This document shows positions 1-8,335 of a stretch of 64,000 nt of DNA, piece by piece. The notes under the pieces are model-generated. The model saw nothing but the letters and a program-made list of their open reading frames with translations. It had not been told where the DNA came from and made no database searches. The position numbers and the translations under genes were made by a program. Location of the stretch: positions 1 through 64,000 of the forward strand of contig JANNSU010000077.1 of assembly GCA_031394355.1 (NCBI GenBank), written 5' to 3'. Origin of the DNA: JAEUMY01 sp031394355 (GTDB lineage: Bacteria > Pseudomonadota > Gammaproteobacteria > Burkholderiales > Usitatibacteraceae). How positions within the stretch are numbered: the stretch's first letter is position 1; each line of letters starts with the position of its first letter.

Positions 1-171
1 ACTTAAACAAGTGAGTACCACAATGTTTAGAGTGAACTGATCAAAGCAGTCAGGCACCAAAGCACCCTCCCACCCAACCAGCCATCACACCCAACATCAC
101 AGCACCCACCTTCATCGGCTGTTCATGTTTTTAAAGAGCGAGGACGCTACAACTTGTTCTACTTCTTAGAC
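1..171. other. Window edge, no gene recognised
   Basis: This stretch holds no convincing coding frame and no RNA I recognise. It is C/A-rich around positions 50-115 and ends just downstream of the initiator tRNA, which is read leftward into it. It could contain a tRNA terminator or the end of a transcript lying outside the window, but I see no clear hairpin followed by a T-run. Confidence 0.4.
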
Positions 172-248
172 TGGTTGCGGGGGAAGGATTTGAACCTTCG
201 ACCTTCGGGTTATGAGCCCGACGAGCTGCCAGACTGCTCCACCCCGCG
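172..248 (-). tRNA. Initiator tRNA-fMet (CAT)
   Basis: The minus strand reads CGCGGGGTGGAGCAG at the 5' end, the anticodon loop is CTCATAA with anticodon CAT, the anticodon stem is GGGCT/AGCCC type with the G:C-rich run typical of initiator tRNA, and CCA is encoded at 172-174. The C1 base opposite A72 (no Watson-Crick pair at the acceptor end) is the bacterial initiator hallmark. Length is 77 nt. Confidence 0.96.
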
Positions 249-269
249 TCCGAGAAGCGAAGAGGAACG

Positions 270-299
270 ATTATACGCACGTTACAGAAATACCGTCAA
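270..299 (-). promoter_or_regulatory. Sigma-70-type promoter of tRNA-fMet
   Basis: On the minus strand a perfect -10 TATAAT lies at 270-275 and a -35-like TTGACG at 294-299, separated by 18 bp. Transcription would begin about 15 nt upstream of the tRNA. Position and sequence match a housekeeping stable-RNA promoter; the assignment is by motif only. Confidence 0.7.
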
Positions 300-374
300 C
301 TCTGTTACGGCTTTTTCATCAGCGAACCAGGCATACTCAAGCCGCAACAAGGACTTAGGGAGATCACCTGAAAA

Positions 375-1001
375 ATGAATGAGCTCACTCCGTATATTTT
401 GGCCGCCGCCTTGGCTTGGGCGAGCGGCATTCGCCTTTATGCCGTACTGTTTGTGGTCGGGCTCGCAGGAAAACTGGGCTGGCTGACGCTTTCGCCGGAC
501 ATGGCCATCCTGAGCCACCCTTGGGTACTTGGTGCATCGGCTTGCCTGCTTTTGATAGAGTTCTTTGCAGACAAGATCCCCGCCCTGGACTCGGCTTGGG
601 ATGCGCTGCATACGTTCGTGCGTATTCCAGGAGGCGCGCTGCTTGCTGCGGGCATCATTGCCCCGCAAGATGGTGCCGCGTGGGCATTGGCTGCAGGACT
701 GCTGGGCGGTACCATCACCGCAGGCACCCATTTCACCAAAGCTGGAGGACGAGCGATGGTAAACATGTCGCCAGAACCATTCAGCAACTGGGGCACTTCA
801 CTCATGGAGGACGGACTAGTCGTCTTCGGTCTCTGGCTCGCATTCAGCCACCCGATCATATTTGGATGCCTGCTTATTCTGTTTCTGGCTTTGGTAATTT
901 GGCTGTTACCAAAAATCTGGCGCGCTTTCACTAGAATTTTGCGCATGACCATCGGCCAAACAATGCCGGCAACTGGCAACGCAACGACACGAAGTGACTA
1001 G
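375..1001 (+). CDS. DUF4126 family membrane protein
   Basis: A 208-residue hydrophobic protein with about five to six membrane segments and glycine/alanine-rich helices. It opens with MNELTPYILAAALAWASGIR and has the conserved feel of the DUF4126 family (RLYAVLFVVGLAG near the N-terminus, TKAGGRAMVNMSPEPFSNW in the middle, a final hydrophobic helix near 160-185). No biochemical role is established for the family and I infer none. A weak GGGAG lies 12 nt upstream of the ATG. The last four bases overlap the 3' end of recR, which is read from the other strand, so the two genes converge. Confidence 0.8.
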   Translation: MNELTPYILAAALAWASGIRLYAVLFVVGLAGKLGWLTLSPDMAILSHPWVLGASACLLLIEFFADKIPALDSAWDALHTFVRIPGGALLAAGIIAPQDGAAWALAAGLLGGTITAGTHFTKAGGRAMVNMSPEPFSNWGTSLMEDGLVVFGLWLAFSHPIIFGCLLILFLALVIWLLPKIWRAFTRILRMTIGQTMPATGNATTRSD

Positions 1002-1603
1002 CGGATCTCCCGCCGTTCGATGACTGCCTGTGCCAGCGTCCCGGCATCAACATGCTCCAGCTCTCCACCCACAGGTAGCCCTCTCGCAATACGCGTCACG
1101 TTAAGCCCCCGGGACTTCAGTGCCTCACCTAGATAGTGCGCTGTGGCCTCACCCTCCACGGTGAAATTGGTCGCCATGATGACCTCTCGCACACCTGGCT
1201 CAGTGGCACGCTTTAGCAAGCGGTCTGCATGTATCTCTTTTGGCCCAACGCCGTCAAGCGGGGATAGTCGGCCCATGAGTACGAAATAGAATCCCGTGTA
1301 GCTGTGGGACTGCTCCATCATGACCATGTCTGCGGGCGACTCCACCACACAAAGCTGTGCAGGGTCACGTTTGGGTGATGCACAAACGTCGCAGACCTCT
1401 TCTTCGCAAAAGGTATTGCAGCGCGAGCAATTGCGCACCTGCTCCAGCGCCTTGAGTGAAGCACTGGCGAGTAGTCGCGCACCATCACGATCACGCTGCA
1501 GGAGGTGGTAAGCCATGCGCTGGGCTGACTTGGGGCCGACGCCAGGCAGACATCGCAAGGCCTCGACAAATTGCTCCAACACCGAGGAATGTGCCACGGG
1601 CAT
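998..1603 (-). CDS. recR: Recombination mediator protein RecR
   Basis: RecR works with RecO/RecF to load RecA on gapped DNA in the cytoplasm. The 201-residue protein has the N-terminal helix-hairpin-helix (LRCLPGVGPKSAQRMAYHLL), a four-cysteine zinc finger near residues 58-74 (CSRC...CDVC), a Toprim segment (CVVESPADMVMME) and the C-terminal ARGLPVGGELEHVD signature. Length is standard. It starts 2 nt after the ybaB stop (TGATCATG), so the pair is probably translationally coupled, and both follow dnaX on the same strand, an arrangement widespread in proteobacteria. Confidence 0.96.
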   Translation of the reverse strand: MPVAHSSVLEQFVEALRCLPGVGPKSAQRMAYHLLQRDRDGARLLASASLKALEQVRNCSRCNTFCEEEVCDVCASPKRDPAQLCVVESPADMVMMEQSHSYTGFYFVLMGRLSPLDGVGPKEIHADRLLKRATEPGVREVIMATNFTVEGEATAHYLGEALKSRGLNVTRIARGLPVGGELEHVDAGTLAQAVIERREIR

Positions 1604-1605
1604 GA

Positions 1606-1932
1606 TCAGAAAGGGAGTTTCATGCCTGGCGGCAAATCCAGACCAGAAGTGAAGCCACCCATTTTTTCCTGGGTCACGGATTCGGCCTTGCGCACGGCAT
1701 CATTCATGGCCGCCGCGACAAGGTCCTCCAGCATATCCTTGTCCTCTGAAAGCAATGCAGGGTCGATTTGGACGCGTCGAACATTATGTCGACACGTCAT
1801 GGTGACTTTGACCATGCCAGCACCGGATTGCCCCTCCACTTCGGTATGGGCGAGCTGCTCCTGCACTTTCTTCATGTTCTCCTGCATCTGCTGGGCCTGC
1901 TTCATGAGGCCACCCAAGCCACCCTTCATCAT
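1606..1932 (-). CDS. ybaB: YbaB/EbfC nucleoid-associated protein
   Basis: Small DNA-binding protein of 108 residues, opening MMKGGLGGLMKQAQQMQ and containing the amphipathic helical arm plus the CRHNVRRVQIDPALL strand typical of the family. EbfC proteins form tweezer-like dimers that coat DNA. I chose the ATG at 1932 over upstream starts because GGAG lies 8 nt before it and the family begins here. The gene sits between dnaX (46 bp upstream) and recR (2 bp downstream), the standard neighbourhood, suggesting a role tied to recombination or replication-associated DNA structure. Confidence 0.93.
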   Translation of the reverse strand: MMKGGLGGLMKQAQQMQENMKKVQEQLAHTEVEGQSGAGMVKVTMTCRHNVRRVQIDPALLSEDKDMLEDLVAAAMNDAVRKAESVTQEKMGGFTSGLDLPPGMKLPF

Positions 1933-1978
1933 TTTGGAAACTCCATTTGGATTAAATTGAATACCAACCGCTGGCTGA

Positions 1979-3649
1979 TCACGCCGTAGGCGATCCCGCA
2001 GGCCGGATTGATGCCGAATTGATATCCGCACCCAGATCATTGATCAGCCCCGCAACAAACTTGTCCTGCAAGATCGAGGCTTCAGCCTGCTTTTGCAATT
2101 CGCTTTGCACTTTGTCGTCTTCTGCCGCCACGCTTTGCCCGGCAGGCCGCCCCAACTCAATATCAATTCTGAGTCCAGCGCCCATCTCGGGTTCAAGCGC
2201 TTCGCGCAACTTCTCCCGATAGGCTCCCTCAAGCAAGTGTTTCTGTGCATCAGGCAGGAGCAACTTCAGCACACCTCTCTCGAACTCAACGAACTCGCAC
2301 TGACGTGCAAGCATGCCAGCAAGGCTGGGCAAGTTGAGCCGCCGGATCAACGTCGACCACTGCCCGTCGAACTGAGGAACCTTGGCCGGTACTGGCACGA
2401 CCGTGCTGGTCTTGTTGCCGGTACCGGACGCGGACAGAGACAGCGCTTTGTCCTCCTTGGGCGCGAATGCCCTGCCTTCCATGGCGCCGAGTGAAGCAGT
2501 TTGCGATACTCCTTTCGCCGGGCGACTTTGAGGGGCCGAGGCCTGCAAGGACGCGGCGGTACCAGCAAGCAAGGTAAGCATGCGCAACAGGGTCATGGTG
2601 ATGCCGACCTGCTCATCCGGAGCGAGATACAGGTCACGTCGACCCGCCAGTGCAACTTGATAGAGCACCTGAAGTTCCGAAGGTGAGAACTTCTCACGCA
2701 ACGACTGCATGGCTTCCGGCAGGTCTGCAATGGACTCATCAACGGACTTGGCTACCGCGATTCGCTGAAACAAGGCAGCGAGCTCCCGCAAAGCCGTGTC
2801 AAAGGAGTAGCTACGCAACGCCATTGCATCGATCTCTGCCAATAAATCGACAGCGTTGCGCTCAGTCAAAGCATTCAGAATTCGAAACAGGGCACTGTCA
2901 TCGAGCGCGCCCAACATATCGGCGACTGCTTCGGCGGTGACTCGATTCGCGCCATATGCAATCGCCTGATCCAGCAAACTGAGACTGTCACGTACGCTAC
3001 CCTGTGCCGCCTGTCCGATTGCCGCCAGCGCCGCCGGTTCGTGTGCGACACCTTCGGCCTCAAGCACTTTTGCCAAATGACCTGCAATCAATGCAGGGGG
3101 CAATTGCTTCAAGTTGAATTGGATGCAGCGCGACAAGACTGTAACGGGCAGCTTTTGCGGGTCTGTTGTCGCAAGGATGAATTGCACATGCCCAGGAGGC
3201 TCTTCCAGCGTCTTCAACATCGCGTTGAATGCCGACTTTGACAACATGTGAACTTCGTCGATGATGTAGACCTTGTACCGGCCTGAAACTGGCATGTACT
3301 GCGCTGTTTCCAACAGCTCACGCATTTCGTCAACTTTGGTATTCGTCGCTGCATCGACCTCAAGAAGATCGACGAAACGGCCGGCATCGATATCCTTGCA
3401 GGCATCGCAAACACCGCAGGGCTGCGCAGTGATGCCACCAAGACCATCCGTGCCGACGCAATTCAATGCCTTTGCAAGAATTCGGGCCAGCGTGGTTTTG
3501 CCGACCCCTCGGGTACCCGTGAACAAGTACGCATGGTGGAGTCGCCCAGTGGTGAGGGCATTACCAAGCGCCTTGACCACGTGATCCTGCCCCACCACGT
3601 CCTCGAAGCGACGCGGTCGCCACTTGCGAGCGAGTACCTGATGAGCCAT
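1979..3649 (-). CDS. dnaX: DNA polymerase III tau/gamma subunit DnaX
   Basis: Clamp-loader ATPase subunit of 556 residues. It begins MAHQVLARKWRPRRFEDVVG, followed by Walker A GTRGVGKTT, a zinc-binding four-cysteine module (C..C..C near residues 60-80), the DEVH-type Walker B (IIDEVHML) and the SRC arginine-finger segment. The C-terminal 200 residues are proline/alanine-rich and end in the tau-specific domain. I took the ATG at 3649 because an upstream extension would run into the SRP RNA gene. I see no obvious slippery heptamer for a gamma form, so gamma production is uncertain. Confidence 0.95.
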   Translation of the reverse strand: MAHQVLARKWRPRRFEDVVGQDHVVKALGNALTTGRLHHAYLFTGTRGVGKTTLARILAKALNCVGTDGLGGITAQPCGVCDACKDIDAGRFVDLLEVDAATNTKVDEMRELLETAQYMPVSGRYKVYIIDEVHMLSKSAFNAMLKTLEEPPGHVQFILATTDPQKLPVTVLSRCIQFNLKQLPPALIAGHLAKVLEAEGVAHEPAALAAIGQAAQGSVRDSLSLLDQAIAYGANRVTAEAVADMLGALDDSALFRILNALTERNAVDLLAEIDAMALRSYSFDTALRELAALFQRIAVAKSVDESIADLPEAMQSLREKFSPSELQVLYQVALAGRRDLYLAPDEQVGITMTLLRMLTLLAGTAASLQASAPQSRPAKGVSQTASLGAMEGRAFAPKEDKALSLSASGTGNKTSTVVPVPAKVPQFDGQWSTLIRRLNLPSLAGMLARQCEFVEFERGVLKLLLPDAQKHLLEGAYREKLREALEPEMGAGLRIDIELGRPAGQSVAAEDDKVQSELQKQAEASILQDKFVAGLINDLGADINSASIRPAGSPTA

Positions 3650-3678
3650 GTATTTGCGGGCAGGATTGAAATCGGGAG

Positions 3679-3777
3679 AGGCGAGCCTGACCCCCGTCAC
3701 TTCAGCTGATTTGCTTTGGCTGCTTCGTTCCCGACCTGACCAGGTTCACAAAGGCTGAATGCGGGGAGACCCGCCCG
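3679..3777 (-). ncRNA. ffs: 4.5S signal recognition particle RNA
   Basis: The minus strand contains the conserved domain IV hairpin of bacterial SRP RNA: ACCTGGTCAGGT, then GGGAACGAAGCAGCCA, which carries the GGAA-type tetraloop and the asymmetric internal loop bound by Ffh. The 5' GGCGGGTCTCCCC can pair with the 3' GGGGGTCAGGCTCGCC, giving about 99 nt. It lies immediately upstream of dnaX, a common betaproteobacterial location. The ends are estimated from the closing helix and may be off by a few bases. Confidence 0.9.
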
Positions 3778-3782
3778 ATATG

Positions 3783-3788
3783 ATTATA
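3783..3788 (-). promoter_or_regulatory. -10 box of the SRP RNA gene
   Basis: A perfect TATAAT on the minus strand, about 7 nt before the likely RNA 5' end. It overlaps the TAA stop codon of senA, so the promoter is built into the end of that gene. No good -35 hexamer is visible at the expected spacing. Confidence 0.6.
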
Positions 3789-4947
3789 ACGCGCAGGTCC
3801 GAAATCCTGCGAACACATCGTTTCGGTGAGGCAAATAGAAATTGCGAAAGCCTGGCCGTTTGAGGTCTGGATGGGTAAGCCAGCATCCACCGCGCAGCAC
3901 AACATGGTCGCCAAACCAGGGTTGCGAATATTCGCGATAGGGATCGGCAGTGAAGCCCGGATAGGGTTGGAAGAGGGTATCGGTCCACTCCCAGACATGC
4001 CCTACTTCACCCAATCCACTGGCTTGCGAAGCAGCAACCTCCCACTCCGACTCTGACGGCAGCCTGCGTTTGGCCCATGCACAGTATGCGTGAGCTTCAT
4101 GCCACGACACCTGACAGACCGGTCGCCGACCCCAGTCAGCGGCAGGTTCCGTTGATCGCGCAGTCTTCTCCACGTCGAATCGTCCAGACCGATCCGAACG
4201 CGGCGCACCATTTCGCCAGCCAAGCCCGGCTTCTGTCCAGAACTCGTCTCGGTGATAGGCCCCTTCGGCCACAAATATTGCGAATTCATCGTTGGATACT
4301 GGTTGGCTGGAAATGGCGAATTCATCCAAATGAACAACATGTGAGTACTTCTCGTTGTCAAACAGAAAGTGTTGGCAACCCGGGTCGGCCCCCACCTTAT
4401 ACGCATCGGACTTGATTCGGGAATCACGCGGACCCGCTGCAACCAAGGCAGGTACCGGAGCTTGGCCGAGTGGCATTCCAATGGTCAGCCGAGTCATCAG
4501 GAGTGCCTCCGCATGCATCTGTTCATGATGCAGAGCAAGCCGGTAAAAGTAGAGGGATGCATCCTCCGCCGTGCCCAGCGACTCGATTGTTTCCGCCAAG
4601 GTATCGCGCAAGTACGCGTCGATGGCCATTTTGTCAGGGTAGGCAGCTGTCCACCGCTGGCGGTGGGGAACATGGCGGGAGTCAAACAACGCATCCGCAT
4701 CTTTGCGTCTGGACGGCAATGAAGCATTGTCCCGGTCAGCGTCATACCGTCGGCACCAATACTCCTGAAACCAGGCTACGTGCGCCAACTCCCACAATGG
4801 AGGATTGATGGTCTGTGCGTAAGGAAAACGGGCACAATCCCAGAATTCCGACGGCAAATCGACATAGACTTCCAGCAGTTTGGCGCGTGCCTGGACCAGC
4901 GCCTCCGCAATAGCTGCTGCAGACATGTCTTCCCAGTTCCTGCTCAT
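3784..4947 (-). CDS. senA: Selenoneine synthase SenA (EgtB-family)
   Basis: A 387-residue non-haem iron enzyme of the EgtB/sulfoxide-synthase family. The N-terminal DinB-like part carries iron-ligand candidates WELAHVAW (about residue 56) and HHEQMHAE (about 138-142); the C-terminal FGE-sulfatase (SUMF1) domain has GHVWEWTDTLFQPYPGF and VVLRGGCW. SenA is known to join hercynine to a selenosugar, leading to selenoneine. I call it senA rather than a second egtB because it is divergent from a TIGR04348-like glycosyltransferase (senB) and selD (senC), the diagnostic triad, while a separate egtB lies nearby. Start: the ATG at 4947 has GGGG nine nt upstream; an in-frame ATG at 4962 would overlap the senB start. 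Confidence 0.85.
   Translation of the reverse strand: MSRNWEDMSAAAIAEALVQARAKLLEVYVDLPSEFWDCARFPYAQTINPPLWELAHVAWFQEYWCRRYDADRDNASLPSRRKDADALFDSRHVPHRQRWTAAYPDKMAIDAYLRDTLAETIESLGTAEDASLYFYRLALHHEQMHAEALLMTRLTIGMPLGQAPVPALVAAGPRDSRIKSDAYKVGADPGCQHFLFDNEKYSHVVHLDEFAISSQPVSNDEFAIFVAEGAYHRDEFWTEAGLGWRNGAPRSDRSGRFDVEKTARSTEPAADWGRRPVCQVSWHEAHAYCAWAKRRLPSESEWEVAASQASGLGEVGHVWEWTDTLFQPYPGFTADPYREYSQPWFGDHVVLRGGCWLTHPDLKRPGFRNFYLPHRNDVFAGFRTCAL
3924..3935. repeat. GCGAATATTCGC palindrome, copy 1
   Basis: Exact 12-bp palindrome inside senA, encoding part of YREYSQP near the C-terminus. Flanks are T and G on the plus strand. Confidence 0.95.
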
Positions 4948-4960
4948 CAACTCAATCCCC

Positions 4961-5926
4961 ATGTATAGGCACCTTCCACGCCTGCTGATTGTGACACCCT
5001 ATCTAGCCGATACCAACAACGGAAACTGGCGAACAGCGAAGCGTTGGGCGGACTTGCTTGCGCCACATTTTCGCATCTTGTTGCAAACCGAATGGAATCA
5101 TGAGCCCTGCGATTGCCTCATTGCGTTGCACGCACGCCGCAGTGCGCCTACCGTCGCCCGATGGGCAGAATCTGGCAAGCCATTTCCTTTGGCTCTGTGC
5201 CTTACCGGAACTGACCTCTATTCCGACGTAGGTCGTGATGCCGCAGCAGATCATTCTCTCAAGATGGCAGATCGACTCATCGTGTTGCAAGAGGACGCGC
5301 TGCGGCACGTCCCGTCAAGCTATCGCAGCAAGACACAGGTAATCCATCAATCCAGCAAAACATTGCGGCCTGCCATCAAACCGGCTGGAAGGCTTGACTG
5401 CGTCATGGTGGGACACATTCGCAAGGAAAAGGATCCGTTGACTGCACTGCGGGCCCTCAAGTTGCTGCCTCCCGATGTGCCTGTACGTCTGCAGCACATT
5501 GGCGGTGCACTGGACACACCTTTGGCAGCGCAATTACAGAGTGATGCCGCCACTGAGCCGCGCTATCACTGGAGCGATGCGTTGGCGCACGGGCTGACCC
5601 GCGCCGCGATCAAGCGGGCACATGTCCTGATCCACCCTTCCACATTGGAGGGCGGGGCCAATGTGATTGTAGAGGCCCTGACCGCCGGGACATCCGTGCT
5701 GGCATCCGAAATGTCAGGGAACGTTGGCATGCTGGGCAAGTCCTACCCCGGATACTTTCCGGTAGGCGATGCACCAGCGCTTGCCCAACTCTTGCAACGC
5801 GCGTGTCACGACACCAACTTTCGCGTCCGACTGACCAATGCCTGCAAAGCGCGAGCCGCATTATTCAGCCCGGCAGAAGAAGCGCGGCGGCTGAAGTCGT
5901 TAGTTTCAGGGCTTGTTGGCGACTGA
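4961..5926 (+). CDS. senB: Selenosugar synthase SenB (glycosyltransferase)
   Basis: A 321-residue GT-B glycosyltransferase resembling TIGR04348. It opens RHLPRLLIVTPYLADTNNGN, has VMVGHIRKEKDP at the start of the C-terminal Rossmann half and the nucleotide-sugar site HPSTLEGGANVIVEALTAG (E-x7-E). SenB is known to use selenophosphate and a UDP-sugar to form a seleno-sugar. The ATG at 4961 overlaps the alternative senA ATG on the opposite strand; no strong ribosome site is visible, so translation may be weak or leaderless. It is followed 61 bp later by senC on the same strand. Confidence 0.83.
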   Translation: MYRHLPRLLIVTPYLADTNNGNWRTAKRWADLLAPHFRILLQTEWNHEPCDCLIALHARRSAPTVARWAESGKPFPLALCLTGTDLYSDVGRDAAADHSLKMADRLIVLQEDALRHVPSSYRSKTQVIHQSSKTLRPAIKPAGRLDCVMVGHIRKEKDPLTALRALKLLPPDVPVRLQHIGGALDTPLAAQLQSDAATEPRYHWSDALAHGLTRAAIKRAHVLIHPSTLEGGANVIVEALTAGTSVLASEMSGNVGMLGKSYPGYFPVGDAPALAQLLQRACHDTNFRVRLTNACKARAALFSPAEEARRLKSLVSGLVGD

Positions 5927-5965
5927 CATGAGCGGCGCAGTATGATTGCAAATTAACCCAGCAAT

Positions 5966-5977
5966 GCGAATATTCGC
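5966..5977. repeat. GCGAATATTCGC palindrome, copy 2 (senC leader)
   Basis: Exact copy between senB and senC. It ends 10 nt before the senC ATG and is directly followed by the GAGG ribosome site. Confidence 0.95.
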
Positions 5978-5987
5978 GAGGTCACTT

Positions 5988-7040
5988 ATGAATGCACCCG
6001 AATCGATCCCACGCCTTACTTCCCTGTCACATGGCGGAGGATGTGGTTGCAAGATTGCACCCGCCGTACTGGAGCAGATCCTCTCCAAATCCGAGAATCC
6101 ATTGCTCCCCAAAGCGCTTCTGGTTGGCATCGAAACCAGTGACGACGCCGCGGTATATCAGATCAATGAGACGCAGGCCATTGTCGCGACCACCGACTTC
6201 TTCATGCCAATTGTCGACGACCCGTTCGATTTCGGCCGCATTGCGGCGACGAATGCAATATCGGATGTTTATGCCATGGGGGGAACACCATTATTTGCCC
6301 TTGCACTGGTCGGCATGCCGGTCAATACCCTCCCCCTCGACACGATCAAGCGCATCCTGGACGGTGGCGAGTCCATCTGCCGTGAAGCCGGAATCCCCAT
6401 CGCCGGTGGCCATACCATCGATTCTGTGGAGCCGATTTATGGCCTCGTTGCCATTGGCCTGGTGGACCCCAGAAAGTTGAAGCGCAATGCAGGAGCGCGT
6501 CCTGGCGACAAGCTGATCCTGGGCAAGCCACTCGGTGTCGGCATCTACAGCGCTGCACTGAAGAAGCAGCAGCTCGATGACGCCGGCTATGCCGCCATGA
6601 TCCGGAGCACCACACAACTCAACAAGCCTGGCGTGGCATTGGGTGAACTGGAAAGCGTCCATGCGCTGACTGATGTCACCGGATTCGGTTTGCTGGGACA
6701 TTTGCTCGAGATCTGCAAAGGCTCTGGTGTCGGCGCGCGGATTGACTTTGATGCGCTGCCCTGCATGCCGCTGGCACTTGCGCTTGCCAAACAGGGGCTT
6801 GTTACGGGTGCATCGGCCAGAAACTGGGCTGGCTATGGAAACCGGGTCAACCTTTCCGCCGGTATGGACGACGCACATCGTGCAGTGCTGACTGATCCAC
6901 AGACCAGCGGCGGCCTCCTTGTTTCTTGTGCCCCCGACGCCACCGAATCGGTGCTCTCCATATTCCGCTCTCAAGGGTTTGCCGAGGCCAAGATCATTGG
7001 CGAGGTCATCGAGGGCAATCCTGTTGTGAATGTGAGCTGA
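5988..7040 (+). CDS. senC: Selenophosphate synthetase SelD/SenC
   Basis: ATP-dependent selenide, water dikinase of 350 residues that makes selenophosphate. The catalytic motif HGGGCGCK gives Cys19 and Lys22 (a cysteine, not selenocysteine, version); further signatures are ATTDFFMPIVDDPFDFG, GGTPLFALALVGMP, GGHTIDS and TDVTGFGLLGH, ending with LTDPQTSGGLL. The ATG at 5988 was chosen over an upstream TTG because GAGG precedes it by 6 nt. Position downstream of senB and 5 nt upstream of egtB suggests one transcript. No selA, selB or selC is in the window, so this selD may serve selenoneine only, or selenoprotein synthesis as well. Confidence 0.93.
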   Translation: MNAPESIPRLTSLSHGGGCGCKIAPAVLEQILSKSENPLLPKALLVGIETSDDAAVYQINETQAIVATTDFFMPIVDDPFDFGRIAATNAISDVYAMGGTPLFALALVGMPVNTLPLDTIKRILDGGESICREAGIPIAGGHTIDSVEPIYGLVAIGLVDPRKLKRNAGARPGDKLILGKPLGVGIYSAALKKQQLDDAGYAAMIRSTTQLNKPGVALGELESVHALTDVTGFGLLGHLLEICKGSGVGARIDFDALPCMPLALALAKQGLVTGASARNWAGYGNRVNLSAGMDDAHRAVLTDPQTSGGLLVSCAPDATESVLSIFRSQGFAEAKIIGEVIEGNPVVNVS

Positions 7041-7045
7041 CGCCT

Positions 7046-8335
7046 ATGGATACGAGTCGGCAAACGCAGTCTCAGCCCTTGGCGTTCGGCAATGCCGAGC
7101 TCCTCGCGCTGTACTTGACCACGCGCAGACGCACGATGAACCTCGTTGCGCCACTGTCCCCTGAAGATTGCGCTTTGCAGGCCATGCCGGACACGAGCCC
7201 AGTCAAGTGGCACCTTGCACACACGAGCTGGTTCTTCGAAACATTCATCCTTGAAACGCTTGCCGACTACAACGAATTCAACCCCGCATTCAGGGTGTTA
7301 TTCAACTCGTACTATGTTGCAGTGGGAGACAGACATCCCCGCCCCGAGCGTGGGCTGATCTCCCGGCCGGGCTTGGCAGAGATCCTGCGCTATCGTGCTC
7401 ATGTAGATGTGGCGATGGAGGCAGCAATTGCACGCGGGCTGAATAACGCTTCCACGGACCTCCTGATTCTGGGCGTCAACCATGAAGAACAACATCAGGA
7501 GCTGATCCTCACCGATCTCAAGTACCTGCTGTCCAGAAACCCTCTGCGTCCCGCCTACCAAAGCCAGTGGCCCTTGACAGCGATTGACCCCGGCAAAGCG
7601 ACCTGGCACACCTTTGAAGGCGGCCTGCAGGAGATTGGCCACGACGGCACCGGATTTGCCTTTGACAACGAATTACCGAAGCATCGCGAATATTCGCAAC
7701 CGTTTGCACTGCAAAGCCATCCAGTCTCGCATGGAGACTTTCTGGCTTTCATTGCCGACAAGGGCTATCAGCGCCCCGAACTTTGGCTGTCTGCAGGGTG
7801 GGACACTGTTTTGCAGCAGCGCTGGCAGGCACCGCTCTATTGGGAGCAGCAGGATGGCGCGTGGTACACGTTCACGCTGCACGGAATGGTGCCCGTGGAG
7901 TCGAACACGCCCATTTGTCACATCAGCTACTTCGAGGCCGACGCGTTTGCACGATGGTCTGGCGCACGGCTGCCTACGGAAGCGGAATGGGAGATTGCCG
8001 CTGCGCCACTAACCGTCAGCGGTAACTTTCTCGAAAGCAACGCACTTCACCCGCTGGCACAACGGCAACAATCAGATGTGGCGCAGCTGTCACAAGTTTT
8101 TGGCGACGTCTGGGAATGGACCCAAAGTGACTATCGTCCCTACCCGGGCTTTCGCACGGCACCGGGCGCGGTGGGCGAGTACAACGGCAAATTCATGAGT
8201 GGCCAGTATGTGCTGCGGGGTGGCTCTTGTGCCACGCCACAACGACACATCCGGGCAACGTACCGAAACTTCTTCCCGCCAGCGGCGCGGTGGCAGTTTT
8301 CGGGACTTAGACTGGCACGGGATGCAAACGATTGA
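7046..8335 (+). CDS. egtB: Ergothioneine biosynthesis protein EgtB
   Basis: A 429-residue iron-dependent sulfoxide synthase that couples hercynine with a thiol donor. The DinB-like N-terminus shows WHLAHTSWFFE (His56, His59) and NHEEQHQELILTD (about 144-156) as iron ligands; the C-terminal FGE-sulfatase domain has ARLPTEAEWEIAA, FGDVWEWTQSDYRPYPGF and YVLRGGSCATP. It starts 5 nt after senC and its stop overlaps the next start, so it belongs to the senB-senC operon. No egtA, egtC or egtE is nearby; the direct donor may be cysteine, as in some proteobacteria, but that cannot be read from the sequence. Confidence 0.9.
   Translation: MDTSRQTQSQPLAFGNAELLALYLTTRRRTMNLVAPLSPEDCALQAMPDTSPVKWHLAHTSWFFETFILETLADYNEFNPAFRVLFNSYYVAVGDRHPRPERGLISRPGLAEILRYRAHVDVAMEAAIARGLNNASTDLLILGVNHEEQHQELILTDLKYLLSRNPLRPAYQSQWPLTAIDPGKATWHTFEGGLQEIGHDGTGFAFDNELPKHREYSQPFALQSHPVSHGDFLAFIADKGYQRPELWLSAGWDTVLQQRWQAPLYWEQQDGAWYTFTLHGMVPVESNTPICHISYFEADAFARWSGARLPTEAEWEIAAAPLTVSGNFLESNALHPLAQRQQSDVAQLSQVFGDVWEWTQSDYRPYPGFRTAPGAVGEYNGKFMSGQYVLRGGSCATPQRHIRATYRNFFPPAARWQFSGLRLARDAND
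7686..7697. repeat. GCGAATATTCGC palindrome, copy 3
   Basis: Exact copy inside egtB, encoding HREYSQP. Flanks are C and A. Confidence 0.95.

Noticed and set aside
1..171. Remnant of an rRNA operon before tRNA-fMet
   Set aside because: The sequence shows no conserved rRNA stretch and the tRNA has its own promoter on the other side.
1979..3649. Programmed frameshift site in dnaX
   Set aside because: I did not find an obvious A6G-type slippery heptamer with a following hairpin, so I do not claim gamma production.
5988..7040. Selenocysteine at the SenC catalytic position
   Set aside because: The codons read TGT and TGC, so both residues in CGC are cysteines; no in-frame TGA is present.
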